This document shows, piece by piece, positions 15,714 through 24,088 of a stretch of DNA of 49,703 nt. The position numbers and the translations under genes are program-made. The stretch lies in assembly GCF_009749395.1 (NCBI RefSeq), contig NZ_WBIR01000025.1, positions 1 to 49,703 on the forward strand, given 5' to 3'. Under the pieces are notes generated by a model, which ran no database searches, had not been told where the DNA came from, and saw only the letters and a program-made list of their open reading frames with translations. The stretch's first letter is position 1, and each line of letters starts with the position of its first letter. This DNA is from Agromyces salentinus. GTDB lineage: Bacteria; Actinomycetota; Actinomycetes; Actinomycetales; Microbacteriaceae.

Positions 15714-17033
15714 TCATCCGGCCGGCGTGATGTTGTGGTTCTGCCGGAACACGTTGCCGGGGTCGAGCTGCGCCTTGACGCGTCGGAGGCGTTCGAGGGT
15801 CGCCGGCGGGTACATCGCCGCGATGACCTGCTCGCCGCGATCGACCGAGAAGTTGCCGTAGACCCCGTCGGTTAAGGCGAGGGCGGCGTCGCTGCCGGTC
15901 CTCGCGGCTGCGAACTGTTCGGGCGCGGCATCCGCCGGCAACAGGCCGTTCACGATGAGGAACGCCTCGGCGTCTCGGAAGGCGATCGCGGTCGCGTCGG
16001 GCGAGACTCGGCCGAACTCGCCTCCGAGCGCGCGGAGCATGACCATGGTCGGGATGTCGCGCGCGTAGGCCCCGCCGATCGCGTCGAGCGCCTCGTCGGA
16101 CAGGTCGGGCACGAAGCCGTTGCCGCCGACGAATGCGAGCGGGGGCCGCCCGGGAGGGGCGTCCTCGAGCAGGTCGCCGTATGCGACGGGGGCGAGCGAG
16201 GTCTCGGTGACCGACGGCAGTGAGAGCAGCGGCTGGAGCAGCTCGTGGAGGTGCTCGAGGTCACCCTGCAGCGCGACGCCGAGGTGCGGACCGGCCGGCA
16301 TGCCGGGGGCGAACGCCGGCATGAGCATCAGCGTCGAGTTCAGCTCGTCGGGTCCGCTGCGCATGACGTCGCGCCAGGCGCGGAGCACGGACGGGACATC
16401 CGAGGCATCGAACTGCACGCTGCCGCCGACGAGCCCGCCGGCCGGAGCGGCCTCGAACACGAACCGCGTCACGACGCCGAAGTTGCCGTTGCCGCCGCGG
16501 AGCGCCCAGAAGACCTCGGGGTGCCGCTCGGCGTCGACCGTCAGCACCTCGCCCGACGCGGTGACGAGCTCGACCTCGCGGAGCCGATCGATCGCGAGGC
16601 CCTGCTGGCGGACGAGCCATCCGATGCCGCCGCCGAGGGCGAGGCCGCCGACGCCGACGTCGCGGGTGTCGCCCGAGCTGAGGCCGAGGCCGTGCGGGGC
16701 GAGCGCCGCCGCCACGACCCCCCAGCGGGCCCCGCCGCCGACCGAGACGCGACCGTCGGCACCGACCTCGACGGAGCCGAACTCCACGAGGTCGATGACG
16801 AGTCCGTCGTCGACGGGGAGCAGCCCGTGCCCGCCGCTGCGCACCGCGATCGGGATGCCGGATGCCGCGGCGAGGGCGACGGCCGCCGCGACCTCGTCGA
16901 CCGTGCGCGGCCGGACGACCGCCTCGGGCTCGCCGACGCCCGCGAAGACGGTGCGGCCGGAGTCGTATTCAGGTGAGCCGGGACCATGGACCCGGCCCGG
17001 GATTCGCTCGCTGAGGTCCGAGAGACGTGACAT
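15714..17033 (-). CDS. FAD-binding oxidoreductase with BBE domain
   Basis: This 439-residue VAO-fold flavoprotein has an N-terminal FAD_binding_4 domain (about residues 30-205) with RSGGHG at 65-70; His69 is the usual 8-alpha FAD attachment site. GGLALGGGIGWLVRQQG follows, in which the Cys needed for a second covalent bond is absent, so mono-covalent FAD is expected. The C-terminal BBE tail ends DPGNVFRQNHNITPAG. Relatives oxidise sugars, alkaloids or polyketides with O2; no substrate is inferred. The truncated gene at the window start is a paralogue. A 16-bp inverted repeat lies about 60 nt upstream. Confidence 0.9.
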   Translation of the reverse strand: MSRLSDLSERIPGRVHGPGSPEYDSGRTVFAGVGEPEAVVRPRTVDEVAAAVALAAASGIPIAVRSGGHGLLPVDDGLVIDLVEFGSVEVGADGRVSVGGGARWGVVAAALAPHGLGLSSGDTRDVGVGGLALGGGIGWLVRQQGLAIDRLREVELVTASGEVLTVDAERHPEVFWALRGGNGNFGVVTRFVFEAAPAGGLVGGSVQFDASDVPSVLRAWRDVMRSGPDELNSTLMLMPAFAPGMPAGPHLGVALQGDLEHLHELLQPLLSLPSVTETSLAPVAYGDLLEDAPPGRPPLAFVGGNGFVPDLSDEALDAIGGAYARDIPTMVMLRALGGEFGRVSPDATAIAFRDAEAFLIVNGLLPADAAPEQFAAARTGSDAALALTDGVYGNFSVDRGEQVIAAMYPPATLERLRRVKAQLDPGNVFRQNHNITPAG

Positions 17034-17092
17034 TCCCGCAGTCTGGCAGCGCCCCGCGACATCCGGCAGCGTGCTCGCTCAGCGCTGAATCC

Positions 17093-17108
17093 GTGCATTC
17101 GCATGCAC
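17093..17108. promoter_or_regulatory. Inverted repeat GTGCAT-N4-ATGCAC, candidate operator
   Basis: Perfect 6-bp arms around TCGC, 60-75 nt upstream of the BBE oxidoreductase start on the minus strand. A regulator site is possible; no regulator is adjacent. Confidence 0.35.
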
Positions 17109-17175
17109 CGGGGAACGGCACCTCCAACCAGCGGATGGTGGGACATCCGGCCCCGTTTCAGGAGATCGCACGCGG

Positions 17176-17206
17176 CTCAGGACGAACGCGGACGAGACGT
17201 CCTGAG
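17176..17206. terminator. 9-bp stem hairpin downstream of oligopeptidase B
   Basis: CTCAGGACG at 17176-17184 pairs with CGTCCTGAG at 17198-17206 around a 13-nt loop. It lies about 90 nt past the stop of the minus-strand peptidase gene and upstream of the BBE oxidoreductase, so it may end the peptidase transcript. Confidence 0.45.
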
Positions 17207-17294
17207 CACGCGCCGATCGCCTGAGCGGCGGTCGATGCTCCCGACCGCCGCCGCGACCGCGGCAGTTCTCGGGTGCGGCGGCGGCGCCGCGCGA

Positions 17295-19448
17295 CTACTC
17301 GCCGCTCGGGTGCGCCCCCGCCCGGTCGATGACCCACGCGTAGGCGAACGCGCGCTCGCGCCAGGCCGAGTAGCGCCCGGAGACACCGCCGTGCCCGGCC
17401 GCCATCTCGATCTTCAGCAGCGGGTCGGCGCCGACCTCGCGGAGGCGCGCGACCCACTTCGCCGGCTCGACGTAGAGCACGCGGGTGTCGTTCAGCGAGG
17501 TCACGGCGAGGATCGGCGGGTAGTGCGTCTCGTGCACGTTCTCGAGCGGCGAGTACGACTTCATGTAGTGGTAGACCTCCTCGTCCTCGAGCGGGTTGCC
17601 CCACTCGTCCCACTCGATGACGGTGAGGGGCAGCGACGGGTCGAGGATCGAGGTGAGCGGGTCGACGAACGGCACCTCGGCGAGGATCCCCGAGAAGTAC
17701 TTCGGCGCGAGGTTCGCCACGGCCCCGACGAGCAGGCCGCCGGCGCTGCCGCCCTGTGCGACGAGCCGGTCGGGAGCGGTGATCTCGCGGTCGACGAGGT
17801 GCCGCGCGGCGGCCACGAAGTCGGTGAAGGTGTTGCGCTTCTCGAGCTTCTTGCCGTGCTCGTACCAGAGCCGTCCCATCTCGCCGCCGCCGCGCACGTG
17901 CGCGATCGCGAAGACCATGCCGCGGTCGAGGAGCGACAGGCGGGGGATGCCGAAGCCGGGATCCATGGACGCCTCGTAGGAGCCGTACCCGTAGAGCAGG
18001 GTGGGCGCGGGCTCGCCGAGGTCGACGAGGTCGTGCCGGTAGACGAGCGAGATCGGGATGCGGGTGCCGTCCTTCGCCGTCGCCCACTCGCGCCGCTGCG
18101 CGTACCTCGTCGCGTCGTAGTCGCCGAGCACGGCCTGGCGCTTGCGCAGGCGGCGCTCGCCGGTGGCGACCACCAGGTCGAATACCGTCGACGGCGTCAC
18201 GAAGCTCGTGACGCCGAGCCGCAGCATCGGCTGCTCCCAGGACGGGTTGCCGCGCACGCCCACGGTGAAGAGCTCCTCGTCGAACGCGAGCTCGTGGAGG
18301 GTGTCGTCGGGCGTGGCATCCGCGGGGATGCCGGCCGGCGGGAGCTTCGCGATCGCGACCCTCGACAGGCCCTCGCGGCGGTACTCGAGGGCGACGAAGT
18401 CGCGGAACGCGTCGACGCCCTCGATGCGCACCTGCTCGCTGTGCGGCAGCAGCATCCGTCGCGGCCCCTGGGGGTCGGATGCCGCGACGCTCACGAGCTC
18501 GAAGTTCACGGCCCCGTCGTTGTGGACGATGAGGAGGCGATCCTTGCCGCCCGCGACGACGTGCTCGACGTCGTACTCGACGCCGTCCTTGCGCGGCCAG
18601 ACGATGCGCGGCTCGCCGGTCGGGTCGTCGCCGTCGAGCAGGCGGGTCTCGCTCGTGACGTTCGAGCCGGCCTCGATGAGGATGTAGCGGCGGCTGCGGG
18701 TCAGGTCGACGCCGAGCCAGAAGCGCTCGTCGGGTTCGTGGAGGACCTTCACGTCGGCGGATGCCGCGGTGCCGACCTCGTGCCGCCAGACGGTGTCGGG
18801 GCGCCAGGACTCGTCGACCGTCGCGTAGAAGACGTACCGGCCCGAGGGGTCGAAGATCGCGCCGCCGCTCGTGCCCTCGATGACGTCGTCGATGACGCGG
18901 CCGGAGCCGTCGAGCGCCCGGAAGCGCAGCGTGTAGCGCTCGTCGCCCTCGACGTCGGTGCCGTAGAGGAGCGTCGTGCCGTCGGAGGTCACGTCGAAGC
19001 TGCCGAGGGAGTAGAACTCGTGCCCCTCGGCCTCGACGTTGTCGTCGAGCAGCACCTGCTCGCCCGGGAGCGCCGAGCCCGCGGCATCCACGTCGCCGTC
19101 GGCCTCGAGCACGGGGGGCTCCCAGTCGTCGGGCCCGGCGATGGGGGCGCGGCAGTGCACCGCGTACTCCTGGCCCTCGACGGTGCGCGAGTAGTACCAC
19201 CAGTCGCCCTCGCGCGTGGGCACCGAGAGGTCGGTCTCCTTCGTGCGGGCCTTGATCTCCTCGAAGAGCTGCTCCTGGAGGAGGGCGAGGTGCTCGGTGC
19301 GCGCGTTCGTGTACGCGTTCTCCTCATGGAGGTGGGCGATGACCTCTGGGTCGTCCTTCGCGCGGAGCCACTCGTAGTCGTCGATGACGGTGTCGCCGTG
19401 GTGCGTGCGTTCGGTGGGCCGCTTCGGTGTGTTCGGAGGAGTCAGCAC
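17295..19448 (-). CDS. ptrB: Oligopeptidase B (S9A serine peptidase)
   Basis: This 717-residue cytosolic peptidase of the prolyl-oligopeptidase family has an N-terminal seven-bladed propeller domain (about residues 70-415) and a C-terminal alpha/beta-hydrolase domain. The catalytic triad is S568 in GGSAGG, D654 in SLNDTRV and H686 in AGHGG. The YGYGSYEASMDPGF and VRGGGEMGRLWYEHGK blocks are typical of oligopeptidase B, which cuts short peptides after Arg or Lys. The length is normal. The minus-strand ATG at 19446-19448 is taken as start; the opening TPPNTPKRPTERTHHG is the family's usual N-terminus. It is divergent from the efe operon. Confidence 0.93.
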   Translation of the reverse strand: MLTPPNTPKRPTERTHHGDTVIDDYEWLRAKDDPEVIAHLHEENAYTNARTEHLALLQEQLFEEIKARTKETDLSVPTREGDWWYYSRTVEGQEYAVHCRAPIAGPDDWEPPVLEADGDVDAAGSALPGEQVLLDDNVEAEGHEFYSLGSFDVTSDGTTLLYGTDVEGDERYTLRFRALDGSGRVIDDVIEGTSGGAIFDPSGRYVFYATVDESWRPDTVWRHEVGTAASADVKVLHEPDERFWLGVDLTRSRRYILIEAGSNVTSETRLLDGDDPTGEPRIVWPRKDGVEYDVEHVVAGGKDRLLIVHNDGAVNFELVSVAASDPQGPRRMLLPHSEQVRIEGVDAFRDFVALEYRREGLSRVAIAKLPPAGIPADATPDDTLHELAFDEELFTVGVRGNPSWEQPMLRLGVTSFVTPSTVFDLVVATGERRLRKRQAVLGDYDATRYAQRREWATAKDGTRIPISLVYRHDLVDLGEPAPTLLYGYGSYEASMDPGFGIPRLSLLDRGMVFAIAHVRGGGEMGRLWYEHGKKLEKRNTFTDFVAAARHLVDREITAPDRLVAQGGSAGGLLVGAVANLAPKYFSGILAEVPFVDPLTSILDPSLPLTVIEWDEWGNPLEDEEVYHYMKSYSPLENVHETHYPPILAVTSLNDTRVLYVEPAKWVARLREVGADPLLKIEMAAGHGGVSGRYSAWRERAFAYAWVIDRAGAHPSGE

Positions 19449-19563
19449 GGCTCCACGCTACGCGCATCCCGAGGGCGTGCCCAGCGGATGCCGGTGGTCG
19501 GCGCACCCGCGCGTGGCATGCCCGCGCGTGGCCAGCGGCACGACCACGGTCAGGATTCCGAAC

Positions 19564-19591
19564 TTGCGTTCGCGCGGAGTAAGGCTAGCCT
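19564..19591 (+). promoter_or_regulatory. efeUOB promoter
   Basis: TTGCGT at 19564-19569 and TAGCCT at 19586-19591 are separated by 16 bp and form a plausible sigma-70-type promoter. The -10 lies inside the iron box. Confidence 0.5.
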
Positions 19592-19595
19592 TAGC
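19579..19595. promoter_or_regulatory. DtxR/IdeR-type iron box
   Basis: The sequence contains TAAGGCTAGCCTTA (19580-19593), a perfect 14-bp palindrome that matches the core of the TTAGGTTAGCCTAACCTAA consensus. It overlaps the -10 region about 35 nt upstream of efeU. An Fe(II)-loaded DtxR/IdeR repressor would block the operon when iron is plentiful. Confidence 0.85.
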
Positions 19596-19626
19596 TCATC
19601 CCACCCGCTTTTCTTTGGAGACATCC

Positions 19627-20568
19627 GTGCTCGCCACCTACCTGATCGGGCTTCGCGAAGGCCTCGAGGCGGGCCTGGTCGTCGGCATCCTGGTGGCGTA
19701 CCTCGCGAAGCTGGGTCGCCGCGACCTGCTCGGCCGCCTGTGGATCGGCATCGGCCTCGCGATCGCCGTGGCGCTGGGCATCGGCGCCCTGCTCACCTGG
19801 GGACCGTACGCGATGACCTTCCAGGCGCAGGAGATCCTCGGCGGCGTGCTCTCGATCATCGCGGTCGCGATGGTCACCTGGATGACGTTCTGGATGGGCA
19901 CCCACGGTGCGGCCCTGTCGAAGGAGCTCCGCAGCAGCGTGGACGCCGCGATCGACCGCTCGTGGTTCGCCCTCGTCGTGCTCGGGGCCGTCGCGGTCGG
20001 CCGCGAGGGCATCGAGACGGCGCTCTTCGTCTGGGCGAACGCGGCGGGCGGCAGCGACCCGCTGTTCGCGACGCTCGGCGCCGTGCTCGGCATCCTCACG
20101 GCGGTCGTCATCTCGTGGGGCATCTCGCGCGGACTCGTGCGCTTCAACCTCGGCCGCTTCTTCACGTGGACGGGCCTGTTCCTGATCTTCGTCGCGGCGG
20201 GGGTGCTCGCGTACGGCGTCGGCGACCTGCAGGAGGCCTCGGTGATCCCGGGCTGGGGCACCTCGGCCTACAGCCTCGTCGCGATCGTGCCGCCGGGCAG
20301 CTGGTACGGCACCGTGCTCGCCGGCATCTTCAACTTCACGCCCGAGCCCACCTGGGCGCAGGTGTTCGCGTGGGTCGCGTACGTCGCGATCACCGTGCCG
20401 CTCTACCTGCTGATGCTCCGGAGGCGCAGCCTGGCGCGCGCGGCCGCCGTCCCACCCGCGGCCGCCGTCGCACCCGCACCCGCGGCCGGGGCGCCGGCCG
20501 CCGCCGTGCCCGTCGCCCCGGGGCCCGGAACGGCCCGCACCGAACCCGCCGCAGTCGACGCGACCTGA
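19627..20568 (+). CDS. efeU: EfeU iron permease (FTR1 family)
   Basis: This 313-residue membrane permease has seven hydrophobic segments and two RExxE iron-coordinating motifs, REGLE at residues 10-14 and REGIE at 126-130, as in yeast Ftr1 and bacterial EfeU. It carries iron across the membrane as part of EfeUOB. The C-terminal 45 residues are an Ala/Pro tail not found in E. coli EfeU. The GTG at 19627 has GGAG 6 nt upstream. It is the first gene of the operon, with efeO 52 bp downstream, and lies behind the iron box. Confidence 0.95.
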   Translation: MLATYLIGLREGLEAGLVVGILVAYLAKLGRRDLLGRLWIGIGLAIAVALGIGALLTWGPYAMTFQAQEILGGVLSIIAVAMVTWMTFWMGTHGAALSKELRSSVDAAIDRSWFALVVLGAVAVGREGIETALFVWANAAGGSDPLFATLGAVLGILTAVVISWGISRGLVRFNLGRFFTWTGLFLIFVAAGVLAYGVGDLQEASVIPGWGTSAYSLVAIVPPGSWYGTVLAGIFNFTPEPTWAQVFAWVAYVAITVPLYLLMLRRRSLARAAAVPPAAAVAPAPAAGAPAAAVPVAPGPGTARTEPAAVDAT

Positions 20569-20620
20569 CCGGTCGCGGCATCCGCATCACCCCTCGTCCC
20601 CACCCTGATCAGGAGCACCA

Positions 20621-21826
20621 ATGAACCGACGTGTCCTCGCGGCATCGGCCGCCGCGACCGTCTTCGCACTCGCCCTCTCGGGCTGCGTCGCGAAGGCCGA
20701 CCTGGCCGACGCCATCTCGGTCGCCATCACCGATGACGGATGCGCCGTGGCCGTCGACACCGCGAATGCGGGCGCCGTGACGTTCGCCCTCGAGAACACC
20801 GGCACCGACGTCAACGAGTTCGAGATCCTCGCCGACGACCAGCTGCGCATCGTGGGCGAGAAGGAGAACGTCACGCCCGGCCAGAAGGTCGACTTCGTCG
20901 CCCAGCTCGAGCCGGGCGACTACTACACGGCGTGCAAGTTCCAGCAGGTGGGCGCGCCCGTCGGGCTCGCGGCGTTCACCGTCACCGGAGAGGCCTCGGA
21001 GGTCTCGGCCGACGAGCAGCGGCTGAGCGACCAAGCCGTGACCGAGTACCTCGCCTACGTGCGCTCGCAGGCCTCCGAGCTGCTGCCGCTCGTCGAGCAG
21101 CTCGCCGCCGCCTACGCGGTCGGGGACGACGCCGCCGCCCGCGAGCTCTTCGCGACGACCCGGGTGCCCTACGAGCGCATCGAGCCCACCGCCGAGGCGT
21201 TCGGCGACCTCGACCCCAAGATCGACTTCCGCGAGGTCGACGCCGTGGCCGACGGCATCGACTGGACCGGCTTCCACCGCATCGAGAAGGACCTCTGGCC
21301 GCCGGCGCAGGGCGACCTGAACTCCGACGGCCAGGACGCGTTCCTCGACTGGGCGCCGTCGACCCCCGAGGAGCGTCGGGCCTACGCCGACGGCCTCGTC
21401 GAGGACGTCACCCAGCTGCACGAGCTCGTCACCGCCGACGACTTCTCGGTCAGCCTCTCCGACATCTCGAACGGCGCCATCGCGCTGCTCGACGAGGTCG
21501 CCGCCGGCAAGATCACCGGTGAGGAGGACTGGTGGTCGGGCACCGACCTCTTCGACTTCCAGGCCAACGTGCAGGGCGCGTACGTCGCGTTCGGCGCGGT
21601 GCGCGCGCTGGCCGAGTCCAAGGGCGACGAGGGCACCGAGCTCGCGGCCGAGATCGACGCGCAGTTCACGTCGCTGAACGAGGCGCTCGCCGCCTACGGG
21701 TCGCTCGACGAGGGCTTCGTGGACTACGCCGAGCTCACCGACGCCGACAAGAAGGCGCTGAGCGACCAGGTCAACGCCCTCGCCGAGCCCCTCTCGCAGC
21801 TGACGAGCACGATCCTCGGCGTCTGA
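20621..21826 (+). CDS. efeO: EfeO iron-binding lipoprotein (cupredoxin plus M75)
   Basis: This 401-residue exported protein has a signal peptide ending in a lipobox (LALSGC, Cys22), then a cupredoxin-like domain (about residues 30-125), then an imelysin/M75 domain (about 135-400). The M75 HxxE motif is H219-RI-E222. In EfeO this pair helps bind iron and pass it to EfeU. A CxxxC-type copper site is not obvious: only C41 and C105 are seen after the lipobox. The ATG at 20621 follows AGGAG. The stop overlaps the efeB start as TGATG. Confidence 0.94.
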   Translation: MNRRVLAASAAATVFALALSGCVAKADLADAISVAITDDGCAVAVDTANAGAVTFALENTGTDVNEFEILADDQLRIVGEKENVTPGQKVDFVAQLEPGDYYTACKFQQVGAPVGLAAFTVTGEASEVSADEQRLSDQAVTEYLAYVRSQASELLPLVEQLAAAYAVGDDAAARELFATTRVPYERIEPTAEAFGDLDPKIDFREVDAVADGIDWTGFHRIEKDLWPPAQGDLNSDGQDAFLDWAPSTPEERRAYADGLVEDVTQLHELVTADDFSVSLSDISNGAIALLDEVAAGKITGEEDWWSGTDLFDFQANVQGAYVAFGAVRALAESKGDEGTELAAEIDAQFTSLNEALAAYGSLDEGFVDYAELTDADKKALSDQVNALAEPLSQLTSTILGV

Positions 21827-23136
21827 TGACCGAACCCGCCGCACCCGGGCAGCCCGGGCCGCACGACGCCTCGCCGAACAGGGTGAGTCGCCGGCAGCTG
21901 CTCGGCCTGTTCGGCGCGGGCGCCGCGGGCGCGGCGGTGGGTGCTGCGGCGGGCGCCGGCGTCGCGGTCGCGGCGACTGGGGCGGACGCCGGGACCGGTG
22001 CTGCGGCAGCCGCCTACCCGTTCCACGGCGCGCACCAGGCGGGAATCGTGACGCCGGCGCAGGATCGCCTGCACTTCGCCACGTTCGACGTCTCGACCAC
22101 GCTCGATCGCGACGGCCTCGTCGGCCTGCTCCAGGACTGGACGGATGCCGCGGCGCGACTCGCGCAGGGGCTCGAGGTGTCCGAGGACGGCGCGGTCGGC
22201 GGCTCCGACTACGCACCGCCGGCGGACACGGGCGAGGCCCTCGGCCTGCCCGCGAGCGGGCTCACGATCACCTTCGGCTTCGGCCCGACCCTGTTCGAGG
22301 CCGGCGGCATCGACCGCTTCGGCATCGCCGCCCGTCGTCCGGCGGAGCTCACGGCGTTGCCCCGCTTCCAGGGCGACGCACTGCAGCCCGAGCGCGGTGG
22401 CGGCGACCTCTGCATCCAGGCCTGCGCCGACGACCCGCAGGTCGCGGTGCATGCGATCCGCAACCTCAGCCGAATCGCGTTCGGCCGCGCGAGCCTGCGC
22501 TGGTCGCAGCTCGGCTTCGGCCGTACCTCGTCGACCTCGACCAGTCAGCAGACGCCGCGAAACCTCTTCGGCTTCAAGGACGGCACGGCCAACGTCAAGG
22601 CCGAGGAGACGAAGGATGTCGCCGAGCACGTGTGGGTCGCGGCCTCCGACGAGCCCGCCTGGCTCGCCGGCGGCTCGTACCTCGTGGCTCGCCGCATCCG
22701 CATGATCATCGAGAACTGGGACCGCGTGCAGCTGGGGGAGCAGGAGATGCTCGTCGGCCGCTCGAAGGGATCCGGTGCACCGCTGTCGGGCGGCACCGAG
22801 TTCACGGAGCCCGACTTCGAGGCCGAGGGCCCGACTGGCACGCCGCTCATCGACCCGGCCTCGCATGTGCGGCTCGCGCATCCGACGGGCAACGGCGGCG
22901 CACGGATGCTGCGCCGGGGCTACAACTTCGTCGACGGCAACGACGAACTCGGGCGCCTCGACGCCGGCCTGTTCTTCCTTTCGTTCCAGCGCTCGCCCGA
23001 GCAGTTCATCACCGTGCAGCGCAGCCTCGCGGCCGACGGGCTCAACGAGTACCTCAAGCACGTCGGGTCGGCGATCTTCGCGGTCCCGGGCGGCATCCGG
23101 CCGGGCGAGCACGTGGGTCAGGCGCTCTTCGCCTAG
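21826..23136 (+). CDS. efeB: EfeB, Tat-exported Dyp-type haem peroxidase
   Basis: This is a 436-residue DyP-type peroxidase. The N-terminus has a twin-arginine signal (SRRQLLGLFG) and an Ala/Gly-rich hydrophobic region. The catalytic GxxDG motif is GFKDG with D252, and the proximal haem ligand is probably H347 (SHVRLAHP). EfeB works with EfeO and EfeU, oxidising Fe(II) or haem before uptake. ATG at 21826 overlaps the efeO stop, so the two are translationally coupled. The stop overlaps the convergent next gene by a CTAG tetranucleotide. Confidence 0.95.
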   Translation: MTEPAAPGQPGPHDASPNRVSRRQLLGLFGAGAAGAAVGAAAGAGVAVAATGADAGTGAAAAAYPFHGAHQAGIVTPAQDRLHFATFDVSTTLDRDGLVGLLQDWTDAAARLAQGLEVSEDGAVGGSDYAPPADTGEALGLPASGLTITFGFGPTLFEAGGIDRFGIAARRPAELTALPRFQGDALQPERGGGDLCIQACADDPQVAVHAIRNLSRIAFGRASLRWSQLGFGRTSSTSTSQQTPRNLFGFKDGTANVKAEETKDVAEHVWVAASDEPAWLAGGSYLVARRIRMIIENWDRVQLGEQEMLVGRSKGSGAPLSGGTEFTEPDFEAEGPTGTPLIDPASHVRLAHPTGNGGARMLRRGYNFVDGNDELGRLDAGLFFLSFQRSPEQFITVQRSLAADGLNEYLKHVGSAIFAVPGGIRPGEHVGQALFA

Positions 23137-23537
23137 TCCTCCTCGGGGTCCTCCGCGACGACGACGAGCCAGCGGTCGTCGCCCTGGTGCTCGAGGACAC
23201 CGGAGACAGACTCGCCGTCGCGCTCGCCCTGGAACGCGATCGGCGGCACGTCGCCGCCCGAGAGGCTCATCGAGGCGTTGAAGGTCGCCCAGTCGAACCC
23301 GAGTTCGGCGAACGCCACGTCGCGCTGCTTCGAGTCCCAGATGCCCGACATCGACCAGGCCATCATGCCGGCGGCGAGCAGCGCGATGACGACTCCCACG
23401 TAGCCGCTCTCGCGCAGCGGCTTCGATCGGCGCCGGGTTCCGATGACGGATGCCGCGACCGCCGCCACGAGCACGATCGCCGGGAACACGAGCGGCCAGG
23501 GGTTCCACGGCGCCAGCTCGATCACGACGTCGTCCAC
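23133..23537 (-). CDS. Two-TM membrane protein, tandem paralogue B
   Basis: This 134-residue protein of unknown function has membrane segments at about residues 15-32 and 46-63, then a C-terminal domain of about 70 residues. It is a paralogue of the next gene upstream (23571..23963). Both begin with an E/LxPWxPWPLxFP block, carry a W-D-x2-QR-x-A-x4-ELG motif after the second segment, and end with a G-E-(S/P)-VSG-x-L-x-(H/W)-QG-x-D-x-W-x-VV module. The GTG start (23535-23537) lacks a ribosome-binding site and follows TAGCCT by 6 nt. Its stop overlaps that of efeB. Confidence 0.75.
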   Translation of the reverse strand: MDDVVIELAPWNPWPLVFPAIVLVAAVAASVIGTRRRSKPLRESGYVGVVIALLAAGMMAWSMSGIWDSKQRDVAFAELGFDWATFNASMSLSGGDVPPIAFQGERDGESVSGVLEHQGDDRWLVVVAEDPEED

Positions 23538-23543
23538 GTGGTC

Positions 23544-23549
23544 AGGCTA
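23544..23549 (-). promoter_or_regulatory. -10 element of leaderless paralogue B
   Basis: TAGCCT on the minus strand with 6 nt to the GTG at 23537. Confidence 0.6.
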
Positions 23550-23570
23550 GCCGGGCGATCGTGTCGAGGC

Positions 23571-23963
23571 CTAGCTGCCGCTCTCGACGACCTTCCACTG
23601 GTCCCCGCCCTGCCATTGCAGCGTTCCCGAGACCGGCTCGCCGTCGAGTACGGCGTTGAACTCGATGTCGCCCGGCTGGCCGCCGACGATGCCGGTACCG
23701 CCTCCGAAGGTCGGGTCCGTGTAGCCGAGTTCCACGAGCGCGTCGGCGCGCTGCGTCTGATCCCACGTGCCCGAGAGGAACGCGAACAGGAGCACGGTCG
23801 TGAGTCCGCCGCCCACGAGCAGGACCGTGCCGATGTCCCGCATCCAGAGCCGCGAGCGCAGCTGGCCGAGGAACGTGAGCACCGCCCCTCCGGCCATGAC
23901 GAGCAGGGGGAAGATGAGCGGCCACGGGCTCCATGGTTCGAGCGTGACCGTTGCGGGATCCAT
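23571..23963 (-). CDS. Two-TM membrane protein, tandem paralogue A
   Basis: This 130-residue protein of unknown function shares the architecture of 23133..23537: an EPWSPWPLIFP start, membrane segments at about 13-31 and 44-62, a WDQTQR motif, and a GEPVSGTLQWQGGDQW ending. The soluble C-terminal part has more Gly and a VGGQPGDIEF stretch. It ends with Ser-rich residues and has no signal peptide. It is followed after 33 bp by its paralogue on the same strand, yet both genes carry their own TAGCCT element 6 nt from the start, so they may be transcribed separately. I do not recognise the family. Confidence 0.75.
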   Translation of the reverse strand: MDPATVTLEPWSPWPLIFPLLVMAGGAVLTFLGQLRSRLWMRDIGTVLLVGGGLTTVLLFAFLSGTWDQTQRADALVELGYTDPTFGGGTGIVGGQPGDIEFNAVLDGEPVSGTLQWQGGDQWKVVESGS

Positions 23964-23969
23964 TGGGCG

Positions 23970-23975
23970 AGGCTA
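23970..23975 (-). promoter_or_regulatory. -10 element of leaderless paralogue A
   Basis: TAGCCT on the minus strand, 6 nt before the ATG at 23963. The element and spacing are the same as for paralogue B. Confidence 0.6.
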
Positions 23976-24088
23976 TCGGCTGGCGAGGCGTCTGAGGTGC
24001 CCGTCCGCTTCACCCGCCTCACGCCCGCCCCGGTCGGTCCCGACTCTGCCTCGCGATCCGAGACCCGTCGGGCGCACCGGGCGGGCGG

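Noticed and set aside
17103..19383. Long open frame antisense to oligopeptidase B
   Set aside because: Its composition is typical of the shadow of a GC-rich gene; all peptidase motifs are on the minus strand.
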